Positions 54,958-62,551 of a stretch of 64,000 bases of DNA are shown in pieces. The position numbers were made by a program, and so were the translations under genes. This DNA comes from Chthonomonas calidirosea T49 (GTDB taxonomy: Bacteria > Armatimonadota > Chthonomonadetes > Chthonomonadales > Chthonomonadaceae). The notes under the pieces are model-generated. The model was not told the DNA's origin. It ran no database searches and saw nothing but the letters and a program-made list of their open reading frames with translations. Each line of letters begins with the position of its first letter. Position 1 is the first letter of the stretch. The DNA lies in NCBI RefSeq assembly GCF_000427095.1, contig NC_021487.1, forward strand, positions 3,147,241-3,211,240, read 5' to 3'.

Positions 54958-55523
54958 CTATCCTTTTCGACGTAGGCCTAATAAATCAGAGCCCAAACGC
55001 ATCGTCATCATTGTCACCGAGCTACCAAGTTCCGGGGTATTGGCCGAGAATTGGCCATTGAATTGCCCTGCCTTCCCATTCCAAGTCCCGGCGGTAGATC
55101 CGGTGAAGCTGCCATAAGCGTTATTGGGTATCAGGTTCTGTAGACCCGGAATAACATTACTATATTTTAGCACGGTAACAGCGAATACGGCGTTCGAACC
55201 AGCGGTCTGGAAGACACTCAGTGTGCCTTGCGAAAAGTCGAACAACGTGGTTGCACCGTTCTTCAAGCCGCCAATAACGTTACTTGTAGGTGGCGATAGG
55301 GTTTGGACGTTCAATGAATAGGTACCGGTAAACCTGGTATTGACGACCCATCCAAGTGCTGAATGATCACCCTTTCTGTGCCGTTCAGGCCACTTGCTGG
55401 AGACCAGTTAAACACCTTGGACACATGGGTCTATTGTATACCGCTGATGCCGGCTTGCGCGGCGAAGGGGTAGCTCAACAACACCTCTATAGCGGCTCCG
55501 AAGAGCCATTTCCTTACCTTCAT
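54958..55523 (-). pseudogene. Decayed PEP-CTERM-like paralogue, copy 2
   Basis: Homologue of the intact copy at 54090-54650. The start (ATG 55523, ribosome-binding GGAGGGAGGG) and signal peptide MKVRKWLFGAAIEVLLSYPF are intact, but an in-frame TAG follows GISGIQ at about 55431. The frame then changes near 55330, after which the conserved part resumes (YSLNVQTLSPPTSNVIGG, TTLFDFSQGTLSVFQT, NGQFSANTPELGSSV) and ends in LRRKG. At least one nonsense and one frameshift mutation are therefore present. Its sigma-54 promoter carries a change at the -24 GG. Confidence 0.85.
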
Positions 55524-55623
55524 TCTTCCCTCCCTCCATTCTCCATAGAGACTAGCTATTAAGGTAATCTTCTCCGCCTGTTCGGCATGAGGTAGCAGAT
55601 AAGTCTCTCTCAATTATCCTTAA

Positions 55624-55639
55624 TGCAATTTCCGTGTCA
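55624..55639 (-). promoter_or_regulatory. Damaged sigma-54 promoter of copy 2
   Basis: On the minus strand TGACACGGAAATTGCA. It differs from the intact element only by G to A in the -24 GG dinucleotide, a change known to weaken sigma-54 promoters strongly. Confidence 0.75.
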
Positions 55640-55765
55640 AAACACATAAGTTCTATAAGGTTGAGTTCGGTTCATGAATGTTTTTTCTTAATAAAAATCA
55701 TCAAAAAGTAGCTCCACTAATATTATTGAGAAGTATAACCTTTGGACGGAGCAGATACAAACACA

Positions 55766-55795
55766 GGGTAGGACACAGGCACTTGTATCCTACCC
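55766..55795 (-). terminator. Hairpin after the third PEP-CTERM-like copy
   Basis: GGGTAGGA/TCCTACCC stem (55766-55773, 55788-55795), resembling the terminator of the intact copy (GGGTAGGATG). On the minus strand only a broken T run (TGTGTTTGT) follows. Confidence 0.5.
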
Positions 55796-55822
55796 ATGAG
55801 AAGATTAGCTGTAAACGGTTTT

Positions 55823-56263
55823 TCAGCGACGTTTGCGGAACCCTAGGAAGCCTGCACCAACCAGCATGGTGGCCATCGCAACTGAACAGCCTAGCTCTGG
55901 TGTAGTGGCCGAGAACTGACCGTTGAATTTACCGCTAGGGGCCGACCAAGTTCCTACTGCAGAACCCGTAAAACTTCCTTTGGAGCCGTTGAAAAGATAC
56001 TGCGGCTGATTTAGCTGTGGGGCAACATTGGAATAGGTGATGTTGCGCACTATAAAAAAGTTGCGTTATTGCCAGGCGCTTGGAAAACGGTAACCGTCCC
56101 CTCCAGAGAAGTCAAACAGCGTTGTACCAAGTTTATCCGTTAGGCTTCCGTGGACAATACCACCTGAATTGACGACATGAAGGTTAAAAGCGCCGTTTGA
56201 ACTAATGGGAGCGAAAGGAGAGAATGGAGAGTTAAGCATGCTATTAATGCAATTTAATGCCAA
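55823..56263 (-). pseudogene. Decayed PEP-CTERM-like paralogue, copy 3 (5' truncated)
   Basis: The conserved middle (FNLHVVNSGGIVHGSLTDKL, TTLFDFSGG) and the tail (TTPELGCSVAMATMLVGAG, then FLGFRKRR) are present, but in different frames. An extra G in a GGGG run (near 56100) and a missing T in a T run (near 56056) break the frame twice. The signal-peptide region is absent: the remaining coding sequence joins directly to a sigma-54 promoter remnant, as if a deletion had removed leader and signal peptide together. Confidence 0.8.
56248..56262 (-). promoter_or_regulatory. Sigma-54 promoter remnant of copy 3
   Basis: On the minus strand TGGCATTAAATTGCA. The GG and GC dinucleotides are 9 bp apart instead of 10, so the element is probably inactive. 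Confidence 0.5.
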
Positions 56264-56425
56264 TTTTTTGAAATGCCATGCCTCTAGGAAGAGAGTACTG
56301 TCGTTGTTACGATAATGGATACCCGCATACTTAGTTCGTAACCTAACGGCCCACGGAAACGTCTAAACGATGAAACCTACCTGTTAGGGAACCGATGAGA
56401 GCCTAAGGATATGAGGACGTAGAAG

Positions 56426-57163
56426 ATGGCATGGATAGAGGGGGTCTGGATGAGCCAAGAGCGACCCGCCCCGAAGACCAAAAGGCGGTCGTATGCGCCC
56501 AATTCGCCTTCGGAAGTCCCAACGGCAGAAACGAGAAGGGTACAAAAGGATGCCGACCCATCGGCTCATGAGGAGGAACGTTGGAACGAGGCGGCTCTCA
56601 TCGCGCGTACCCTGCAAGGGGATCGAACGGCCTTCGATGTGCTCTTTAGGCGCTATCAAGACTACGTATACCGAATCGTATACGGTATTGTGGGCAACGC
56701 GGAGGAGGCAAAAGACCTTACTCAGGACGTTTTCCTTCAGGCGTTTCGCTCGCTAGGCCGATTTCGTGGGCAAGCCAAATTCGCCACCTGGCTCTATCGT
56801 ATTGCGGTGAACCGCGCCACCGATGCCGTTCGCACCGCCCAACGAAAACGCTTTTTGCCTTTGTGGGACTGGATGGTGAGCAGCGCTTCAGAGACAGCGG
56901 ATTGTCGGGAGTTCCCCGAAGTGGAGACCACGCGCGGGCAGGTTCAAGAGGCGCTGTTGCGCTGCCCGCTAGTTTTGCGCCAAGCGTTGGTTTTGCGCTA
57001 CTACAATGAGTGCAGTTTGGAGGAGATGGCGGAGATATTGAACTGTTCGACCGATGCCGTTAAGGTACGCCTGCATCGAGCGCGCGCAATGTTTCGACAG
57101 GTCTATGGGGTAGTTTGCCGTGAAGAAGAGCCGCTGGCCTCGGAAACGCGATCGGAGGAGTGA
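56426..57163 (+). CDS. ECF RNA polymerase sigma factor
   Basis: Extracytoplasmic-function sigma factor of 245 residues. A polar N-terminal extension of about 60 residues precedes region 2 (FDVLFRRYQDYVYRIVYGIV, AEEAKDLTQDVFLQAFRSL), then region 4 (VLRQALVLRYYNECSLEEMA, STDAVKVRLHRARAMF). ATG at 56450 (MSQERPAP) with GAGGGGG upstream is an alternative start. It is followed by a zinc-finger anti-sigma factor after 4 bp, the usual pairing. Confidence 0.94.
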   Translation: MAWIEGVWMSQERPAPKTKRRSYAPNSPSEVPTAETRRVQKDADPSAHEEERWNEAALIARTLQGDRTAFDVLFRRYQDYVYRIVYGIVGNAEEAKDLTQDVFLQAFRSLGRFRGQAKFATWLYRIAVNRATDAVRTAQRKRFLPLWDWMVSSASETADCREFPEVETTRGQVQEALLRCPLVLRQALVLRYYNECSLEEMAEILNCSTDAVKVRLHRARAMFRQVYGVVCREEEPLASETRSEE

Positions 57164-57167
57164 GACG

Positions 57168-58349
57168 ATGAAATTGAGTTCCTATCGCGCGTGTGCGAAA
57201 GCTCGGCAACAGATGCAGATGCTTTTGGATGCATCCTCATTCGAATCGCTTCCGCAGAGCTTGGAGAGGCACCTTGAACAGTGCGCGGCTTGTCGGGAGA
57301 TGTGGCGCCTCTTTCTCTTCTATGAAAACCTTTTACGTGCCGGCCGCGCCCAAATTCCCGATGGGGGCGATCTTCTTCCGGCTTTCCATCGGCGGTTGGC
57401 GGCTCTGCCACCATCAAGGAGGACGAGCTACTCCGGAAAATGGGAAAGTTTTCCGGAGACCCTTCGGCGACGCTGGCAGCTGATAGCAGGGCTAGGTGCC
57501 GCTACGATGGCCACGATGGCCGTGCTATGGATGGTAGCGGCCAGAACGCTTTTTCTGTCAATTGACCGAAGTTCACCTGCCGTGTTGCCACCGAAGACCG
57601 CCGGCCTTCATAGCAGCCGGGCCGTAAAGGGGTCGCAATCTCACACTGTGACCCTCCAACGGCCGTCTCTTGCACAGCGAACTCCTGAGTTCGTAAGACC
57701 GCACCTCGATAACCAAAAAACTGTCTCCTCTAGCTTGGCACGTAAAGCCCCGCAAATAGCCCTTCGCACCGCTTTGCCAGGAGCGGAGGTACCTAGCTCC
57801 AGAAAATTGGAAGAGGTTTTGGTAGCCTCGATGTTGGCGATGAGGGAAAAGGAGGCCTCACCTCAGAGAGTCGTGCAATTTTCTGGAAACCCCCATATCG
57901 CCCTAGACGCTCTGATGCGATCTAAGCCCATGATACCGGTGCCGATGGGCTCATTTGGTGACCAAAGTTTACTAGATGGTAGCCTAAACGTTCCCGAGAA
58001 CCTCAGGCACGCATCAGCGACCTTGATGGCCGGAGCTTTTGCTGCGCCTGACAGTGTGCTGGCGCAAAAACTGAAAGAGAATGCTGTGGTGCCGCAGAAT
58101 CGGGCGTCAATGTCTGAAAGGAAGGGCGCTCTACCCACAAAAATGGCAGGATTTGCTGGTGCCGGATTTTCTTTGGATCTCCATTCCGGCCTTGAAGGGA
58201 ACGTACCTATTCGTCTTCATGTCGTGGACCCCAGGCGCGGATTCACCGGCACCTTGCAAGTGATTCCCAATAGCTCGTCAAACAGCAGTGCGCCGACCAT
58301 CACTTTCCAAGAAGCTCTCATTCCAAAAACGGAAGGAGGTCAACCCTAA
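57168..58349 (+). CDS. Membrane anti-sigma factor with zinc-finger (ZAS) domain
   Basis: A 393-residue protein that should bind and silence the preceding sigma factor. The ZAS motif is HLEQCAACREMW (His-x3-Cys-x2-Cys) near residue 40. A single membrane helix follows (LIAGLGAATMATMAVLWMV, about residue 115), then a long extracytoplasmic region of low complexity of about 260 residues with no recognised domain. GGAGGAG before ATG at 57168 supports this start. The last base overlaps the next gene (TAATG). The long exterior domain could sense envelope stress, a general inference for this family. Confidence 0.88.
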   Translation: MKLSSYRACAKARQQMQMLLDASSFESLPQSLERHLEQCAACREMWRLFLFYENLLRAGRAQIPDGGDLLPAFHRRLAALPPSRRTSYSGKWESFPETLRRRWQLIAGLGAATMATMAVLWMVAARTLFLSIDRSSPAVLPPKTAGLHSSRAVKGSQSHTVTLQRPSLAQRTPEFVRPHLDNQKTVSSSLARKAPQIALRTALPGAEVPSSRKLEEVLVASMLAMREKEASPQRVVQFSGNPHIALDALMRSKPMIPVPMGSFGDQSLLDGSLNVPENLRHASATLMAGAFAAPDSVLAQKLKENAVVPQNRASMSERKGALPTKMAGFAGAGFSLDLHSGLEGNVPIRLHVVDPRRGFTGTLQVIPNSSSNSSAPTITFQEALIPKTEGGQP

Positions 58350-59302
58350 TGCGATCTATTTTTCGATTCCTCTTGTTTGTGCCGATCATTTTTGTTGGCT
58401 GCATCGCAGGTTATGCACAGATAGGCCCGGCGCCAGCCGTAGAGCTAGAAGCTCCCTTCACACTTCAAGGGGATGCAAGTAGCCTAACGCTTTCAGCTAA
58501 CAATGCGGACGTGCGTGAGGTGCTCCATGCCCTCTTTCTTCAAGCACATCGCCAATATGTGCCCGACGCCACCGTGATGGGGCGGGTAACTCTCCTACTG
58601 ATCCATCAGCCGTTTCATGTGGTGCTCGATAGTGTGTGCCGTCAAGCGTTTCTTGCCTATCGGGTAGATGAGCATGGAATCTATCATATCTACCAGGATG
58701 AGGCCGCCTTGCGTCAGACCTTTGCCCGCATCAAGCTGCTCAACGGACTTACAGCCCAGCAACTGAACAACTATCTTCGCTCGCAGTCCCCGAATCCGGC
58801 CGATGTTCCAACGGCCCCACTGCATAGTCTCACTCCGCAGCCTTTGCTGCCTAATGTTGTGACCAAAACCCTACCAAAACTACCCGCGTCGCCCTCACAA
58901 GATTTAATGCAGTCGGAAGCGCAGTTTCAGAAGACGTGGCAGCAGTATCAGGCTTTTCAGCGGCGATCGGCTCTGTTAAGCGATGAGTACGCGATGGTGC
59001 GTATGAACGTGCCAGACGGGAAACCGATTCCGGTGGCAGAGGTATTGCGTGATTTCAGCGAGCAGTCGGGTGTTCCGATCTATGTAGACCCTATTATCGC
59101 TCAGGACTCAAATTTCCGTATTGATGGCACGCTGATAAGCCCTTTGCCGGAGGCGTTAAACCTAATAGGCCTTGTTGCTCATCTTTCTGTGTACAAGGTA
59201 AATTCGGCCTATTTTGTGACCACGGCGCCTGATTTCCGAATCTTTTACGGGGATACCAGTAAACCCAAGGCCTCCTATCCGCCTTCAGCCTCAGGCCGTT
59301 GA
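58349..59302 (+). CDS. Exported protein with secretin/TonB N-terminal (STN)-like domain
   Basis: A 317-residue protein with signal segment FRFLLFVPIIFVGCIAGYAQ. The region ANNADVREVLHALFLQAHRQ through VMGRVTLLLIHQPFHVVLDS looks like an STN domain, found at the N-terminus of secretins and TonB receptors used in sigma signalling. A second similar module appears near residue 235 (VAEVLRDFSEQSGVPIYVDP; INPLPEAL-like SPLPEALNLIGLV). No secretin barrel follows. Translationally coupled to the anti-sigma gene, so it probably belongs to the same signalling unit. Confidence 0.8.
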   Translation: MRSIFRFLLFVPIIFVGCIAGYAQIGPAPAVELEAPFTLQGDASSLTLSANNADVREVLHALFLQAHRQYVPDATVMGRVTLLLIHQPFHVVLDSVCRQAFLAYRVDEHGIYHIYQDEAALRQTFARIKLLNGLTAQQLNNYLRSQSPNPADVPTAPLHSLTPQPLLPNVVTKTLPKLPASPSQDLMQSEAQFQKTWQQYQAFQRRSALLSDEYAMVRMNVPDGKPIPVAEVLRDFSEQSGVPIYVDPIIAQDSNFRIDGTLISPLPEALNLIGLVAHLSVYKVNSAYFVTTAPDFRIFYGDTSKPKASYPPSASGR

Positions 59303-59458
59303 AGAACTGAGAAACGTTTTGGTCGTGTTCTTCCGTAGAATAGGCGGGGTCGGCAGAAGGAATTTTCTTTTGTTCTGTCGAAATTTCCCATTACTTCAAC
59401 TGCAAGCGTTTACAATGAAAAACAAAAGGCTTGCGGAAGGTGCCTATCTATTATCCTG

Positions 59459-59481
59459 CTGAATGCATTCTCTGCATTCAG
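59459..59481 (+). promoter_or_regulatory. Leader hairpin before the metal-binding protein gene
   Basis: Perfect 9-bp inverted repeat CTGAATGCA-TTCTC-TGCATTCAG, 31 bp before the ATG. It may be an operator or an RNA hairpin. A TACAAT box lies at 59411-59416. Confidence 0.4.
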
Positions 59482-59512
59482 AAAACTCAACACTTTAAGG
59501 AGGCAAAGAGAG

Positions 59513-59821
59513 ATGCAAAAGTTGTTCACTCGTTTGGGGACGGCCATCGCGTTGGTGGCCCTGGTTGGCACCGGTGCGCTCGCTAAGCCGCCCGTTCATC
59601 ATGCGGTAAAGAAAGCCACCCAACCCAAATGCCCAGCCTGCGGCATGTTCCTTGCCAGCAAGAAGACGGCGAAAATGACTCGTGCCGTGAAGATCAAAGG
59701 AAAGACCTACTACTGCTGCGCCAAGTGCGATATGTCCAAAATGGAACACCATACCATGAAGGGACATAAAATGGAACACCATACCATGAAGGGACATACA
59801 CGCTCTAAGGGCACAAAGTAG
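59513..59821 (+). CDS. Small exported His/Met/Cys-rich metal-binding protein
   Basis: A 102-residue secreted or periplasmic protein. The signal peptide is followed by KCPACGMFLASKKTAK and YYCCAKCDMSKM, two Cys pairs like those of NosL/YHS-type copper or heavy-metal chaperones. The tail holds a duplicated decapeptide KMEHHTMKGH, also His- and Met-rich. Copper or another soft metal is a reasonable inference; a specific partner gene is not adjacent. AAGGAGG lies 9 nt before the ATG. Confidence 0.82.
   Translation: MQKLFTRLGTAIALVALVGTGALAKPPVHHAVKKATQPKCPACGMFLASKKTAKMTRAVKIKGKTYYCCAKCDMSKMEHHTMKGHKMEHHTMKGHTRSKGTK
59738..59797 (+). repeat. 30-bp tandem duplication within the metal-binding gene
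   Basis: Two identical 30-bp copies (59738-59767, 59768-59797) encode the His/Met decapeptide twice. Zero differences between copies indicates a recent duplication or slippage, so copy number may vary. Confidence 0.95.
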
Positions 59822-59872
59822 CTGTTTGTGGGACGCAGTGCCGTTACTTTGCGAAAGGTATCGGCTCCCAGA

Positions 59873-59912
59873 AAGAAGATAGAAGGCTCCTCTAGGAGCC
59901 CTCTATCTTCTT
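59873..59912. terminator. Bidirectional terminator between convergent genes
   Basis: 18-nt arms (59873-59890 and 59895-59912) with one mismatch and a TCTA loop; A-rich at one end and T-rich at the other. It contains the stop of the receiver-PilZ gene. Confidence 0.8.
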
Positions 59913-60926
59913 AGCAACGATCTGTTTCAGTTCTTGCTTTGTTGGATAGGGAATACGGGTGAACTGCAAGGCTACGGTATAGCGGTTCCCTTGTAGAGAC
60001 TGTGGTTTGCAGCGCTGCACTTCGCCTTCTAGTTGGAGGGTTTTTGGGGCGATATTCTCAAGGACAATGCGAACCGTTTGGCCGTCTGTAAGAGGCACAG
60101 GTGAGATAAGAGCACACCCCCCTAGACTAAGGTCGGTCAGTACGGCGTGTAACTCCTCTTGAGAGGGAAGGGGTTGAAGACGTACTTCTGCTTGCAAGGC
60201 GACCCTTGGATATTGGCGACGTTGAAAACGGTGTAAGGTTTGCGGCATCTGTAGCTTCCATGCCCAAACGATCTGTTGCTGACGGTCGAGGATTTTAGTG
60301 GCAAAACGGTAGAGAGCCGTCTCACCGGTGAGCTCTACATGGATGCGTGTTCCTATGGTTATATCTGGAGGAAGGGTGACTTGCGGCTCGCCCGTTACCC
60401 AAAAAGCGTCTTGTTCGACCTGCAGAATGCGTGTGCTGGATTGACCCTGTGGGCTTCTTAGCAGGACTTGCTGGCCTACGGCGAAGAGATGGAGCTGCGG
60501 TTCCGTTGGAGGGGCGAGGGCTTTTCGTTGAGCCTGATCTATCAATTGACGCAGGGTTTCTATGGTGAACGGTTTTATAAGGACGGAGGCGATGCCTAGC
60601 CGACGAAGGCTCATCCAGAGGGAAAGACGATCTTCTGGGGCGAGGAGAACGAGGGCCGAAGAGGGGCAGAGAGCACAGAGTTTTGGAAGCAGGGTCTCCG
60701 TGTCAGGAAGCAAGATATCCCAAAGAATGAGGTCGGGATTACGTTCTACGGCCTGGCGCAGGCCTACAGGGCCTCTTGCCAGAGGAATGACTTCGAAGGC
60801 TCCATAGTGCTCCAGGCTGGCCTCAATGATGCGACTAATGTAAGGGTCGGCATCGGCGACCAGAAGGCAAAATCGCTCGGTAACATGTTCCTCCTCGTTC
60901 GCATCGGTGGAGTGGGCGCACATCAT
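59892..60926 (-). CDS. Response-regulator receiver fused to PilZ domain
   Basis: A 344-residue cytoplasmic protein. The receiver (about residues 20-130) has the phospho-acceptor Asp in LILWDILLPD and the conserved Lys in VLIKPFTIETL. The second half has a YcgR-N-like beta region (VGQQVLLRSPQGQSSTRILQ) and a C-terminal PilZ domain with the c-di-GMP motifs RRQYPR (RxxxR) and DLSLGG (DxSxxG). It should couple phosphorylation and c-di-GMP to motility or surface properties. A perfect sigma-54 promoter lies about 103 bp upstream of the ATG, with a good ribosome-binding site (AAGGGGAG). Confidence 0.93.
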   Translation of the reverse strand: MMCAHSTDANEEEHVTERFCLLVADADPYISRIIEASLEHYGAFEVIPLARGPVGLRQAVERNPDLILWDILLPDTETLLPKLCALCPSSALVLLAPEDRLSLWMSLRRLGIASVLIKPFTIETLRQLIDQAQRKALAPPTEPQLHLFAVGQQVLLRSPQGQSSTRILQVEQDAFWVTGEPQVTLPPDITIGTRIHVELTGETALYRFATKILDRQQQIVWAWKLQMPQTLHRFQRRQYPRVALQAEVRLQPLPSQEELHAVLTDLSLGGCALISPVPLTDGQTVRIVLENIAPKTLQLEGEVQRCKPQSLQGNRYTVALQFTRIPYPTKQELKQIVAKKIEGS

Positions 60927-61028
60927 CTCTCCCCTTTACAGCCTAGTGGGTGAGGCTTTCTTTAAAGTCTTAGTTGATTTGTTCTCGAGAGGGTAAAAAA
61001 AGAGGTTGCCTCCTCGCATTTTTCATAG

Positions 61029-61044
61029 TGCAATTTCCGTGCCA
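61029..61044 (-). promoter_or_regulatory. Sigma-54 (RpoN) promoter of the receiver-PilZ gene
   Basis: Minus-strand TGGCACGGAAATTGCA, identical over 16 bases to the promoter of the intact PEP-CTERM-like gene. Leader about 90 nt. Confidence 0.9.
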
Positions 61045-61137
61045 TTCTTACGGCAAAAACAGGAAATTTACAGGAAGATCCAATAGGATGCTTTCATTCG
61101 CCTTGTTCGTTTAAAATGATTTGTAGGACGATGCCCA

Positions 61138-62373
61138 CTAAGCGATAAAATGCCGAATGGAGGCGGGAAGCAGGGCGGGAGAAAGCGTTTTTTCGTTCGG
61201 GTCGGCCAGGACCACAGCGCGTTCTATGGTATTTTCTAGCTCCCGAACATTGCCAGGCCAGGAGTAGCGTAGGAGGAGCGCTTCGACCTCAGGCGATATC
61301 TCCGTTAGCTGGCGTCGGTTCTGGGCGCTAAAACGCGCGAGGAAATGACGGGCAAGTGGCACTATATCCTCACGACGTTCGCGTAAGGGGGGCACATGAA
61401 TGGTCACAATGTTGAGGCGGAAATAGAGGTCTTGGCGGAATTTGCCCTCCTTCACCGCAGCATCAAGGTCATGATTGGTGGCAGCAATGAGGCGCACATC
61501 CACTTTTGTGGTTTTGGTAGCACCTACCCGTTCAAACTCCCACGTCTGCAGAACTCGTAAGAGCTTTACTTGCATGAGAGGGGGAATGTCGCCGATCTCA
61601 TCAAGAAAGAGCGTACCGTTGTGGGCTAGCTCGAAACGGCCTGGTTTCGCCGTGGTAGCCCCAGTAAACGCGTTCTTCTCGTGGCCAAACAGTTCGCTCT
61701 CTAGCAGGGTTTCTGGCAGGGCTGCACAAGAGACGGCGATGAAGGGGCCGCTGGCACGCGAGCTTTTCTCGTGAAGGGCGCGAGCGATCAACTCTTTGCC
61801 GGTGCCACTTTCACCCGTGATCAGTACGGTTGCCCGTGTGTCGGCAGCACGTTCAACGATATCGTAGACCTCCTGCATGGCTGGGCTAATACATCGGAGC
61901 GGGTTATCGTAGAGGGAGGCGGCGCCTTTATCATGTTTGTCCGTTTTTTTCTTCTCTTGGGGAAGAGATGGTAACGATTGTGTGTGAGCACGATACTCCA
62001 GGGCACGTTTAACGGTGAGCTTTATCTCGTCAATATCGAAAGGCTTTTGTAGATAGTCGAAGGCCCCGCAGCGTGTGGCTTCCACCGCCGAGCGAATGGT
62101 GCCATAGGCGGTGAGAATGATAGCGACACAGTTTGGATGGAGGCGTTTGATCTGTTGTAGCACCTCCACGCCGCTCAGGCCGGGCATGATGAGGTCGCAG
62201 ATAAGCACATCAATGGGTTGCGATTTTGCGTACTCTAGAGCGCGCTGTCCGTTTTCAGCAGTAAAGACAGTGTGCCCTTCTGGCATGAAGAGCGCTTGAA
62301 GAGCACGTCGAATGTTAGGCTCGTCATCCACAATCAGGATATTTAGACTCTCTAAAGAGGTACGGGTAACCAT
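61138..62373 (-). CDS. Sigma-54-dependent response regulator lacking a DNA-binding domain
   Basis: NtrC-type activator of 411 residues. Receiver: [14 protein letters not shown], the phospho-acceptor in [13 protein letters not shown], Lys in [16 protein letters not shown]+ domain: Walker [18 protein letters not shown], a loop [15 protein letters not shown] (Asn replaces the first Gly of GAFTGA), Walker [14 protein letters not shown], and [20 protein letters not shown]. It ends with [15 protein letters not shown] and about 30 more residues, so the C-terminal Fis-type helix-turn-helix is missing. Only about 95 bp separate its stop from the next promoter, too little to encode one. Activators without this domain are known (for example FlgR). 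Confidence 0.93.
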   Translation of the reverse strand: MVTRTSLESLNILIVDDEPNIRRALQALFMPEGHTVFTAENGQRALEYAKSQPIDVLICDLIMPGLSGVEVLQQIKRLHPNCVAIILTAYGTIRSAVEATRCGAFDYLQKPFDIDEIKLTVKRALEYRAHTQSLPSLPQEKKKTDKHDKGAASLYDNPLRCISPAMQEVYDIVERAADTRATVLITGESGTGKELIARALHEKSSRASGPFIAVSCAALPETLLESELFGHEKNAFTGATTAKPGRFELAHNGTLFLDEIGDIPPLMQVKLLRVLQTWEFERVGATKTTKVDVRLIAATNHDLDAAVKEGKFRQDLYFRLNIVTIHVPPLRERREDIVPLARHFLARFSAQNRRQLTEISPEVEALLLRYSWPGNVRELENTIERAVVLADPNEKTLSPALLPASIRHFIA

Positions 62374-62551
62374 AGGAAAAACCTCACCGGCCGTCTATTG
62401 ATTATCGGCTTTAAGGGCGTCTGATAGAGATCTTAGGAAACATGCGTCTGCCCAAGTACATAGGTTTGAGAAGAGGATAGGACGCAGAGCGATGGGCTTA
62501 TTCGGTTTGTAGGAAACGTCTTCACTCTATTTGATGTCAAAACGGAAGCAT

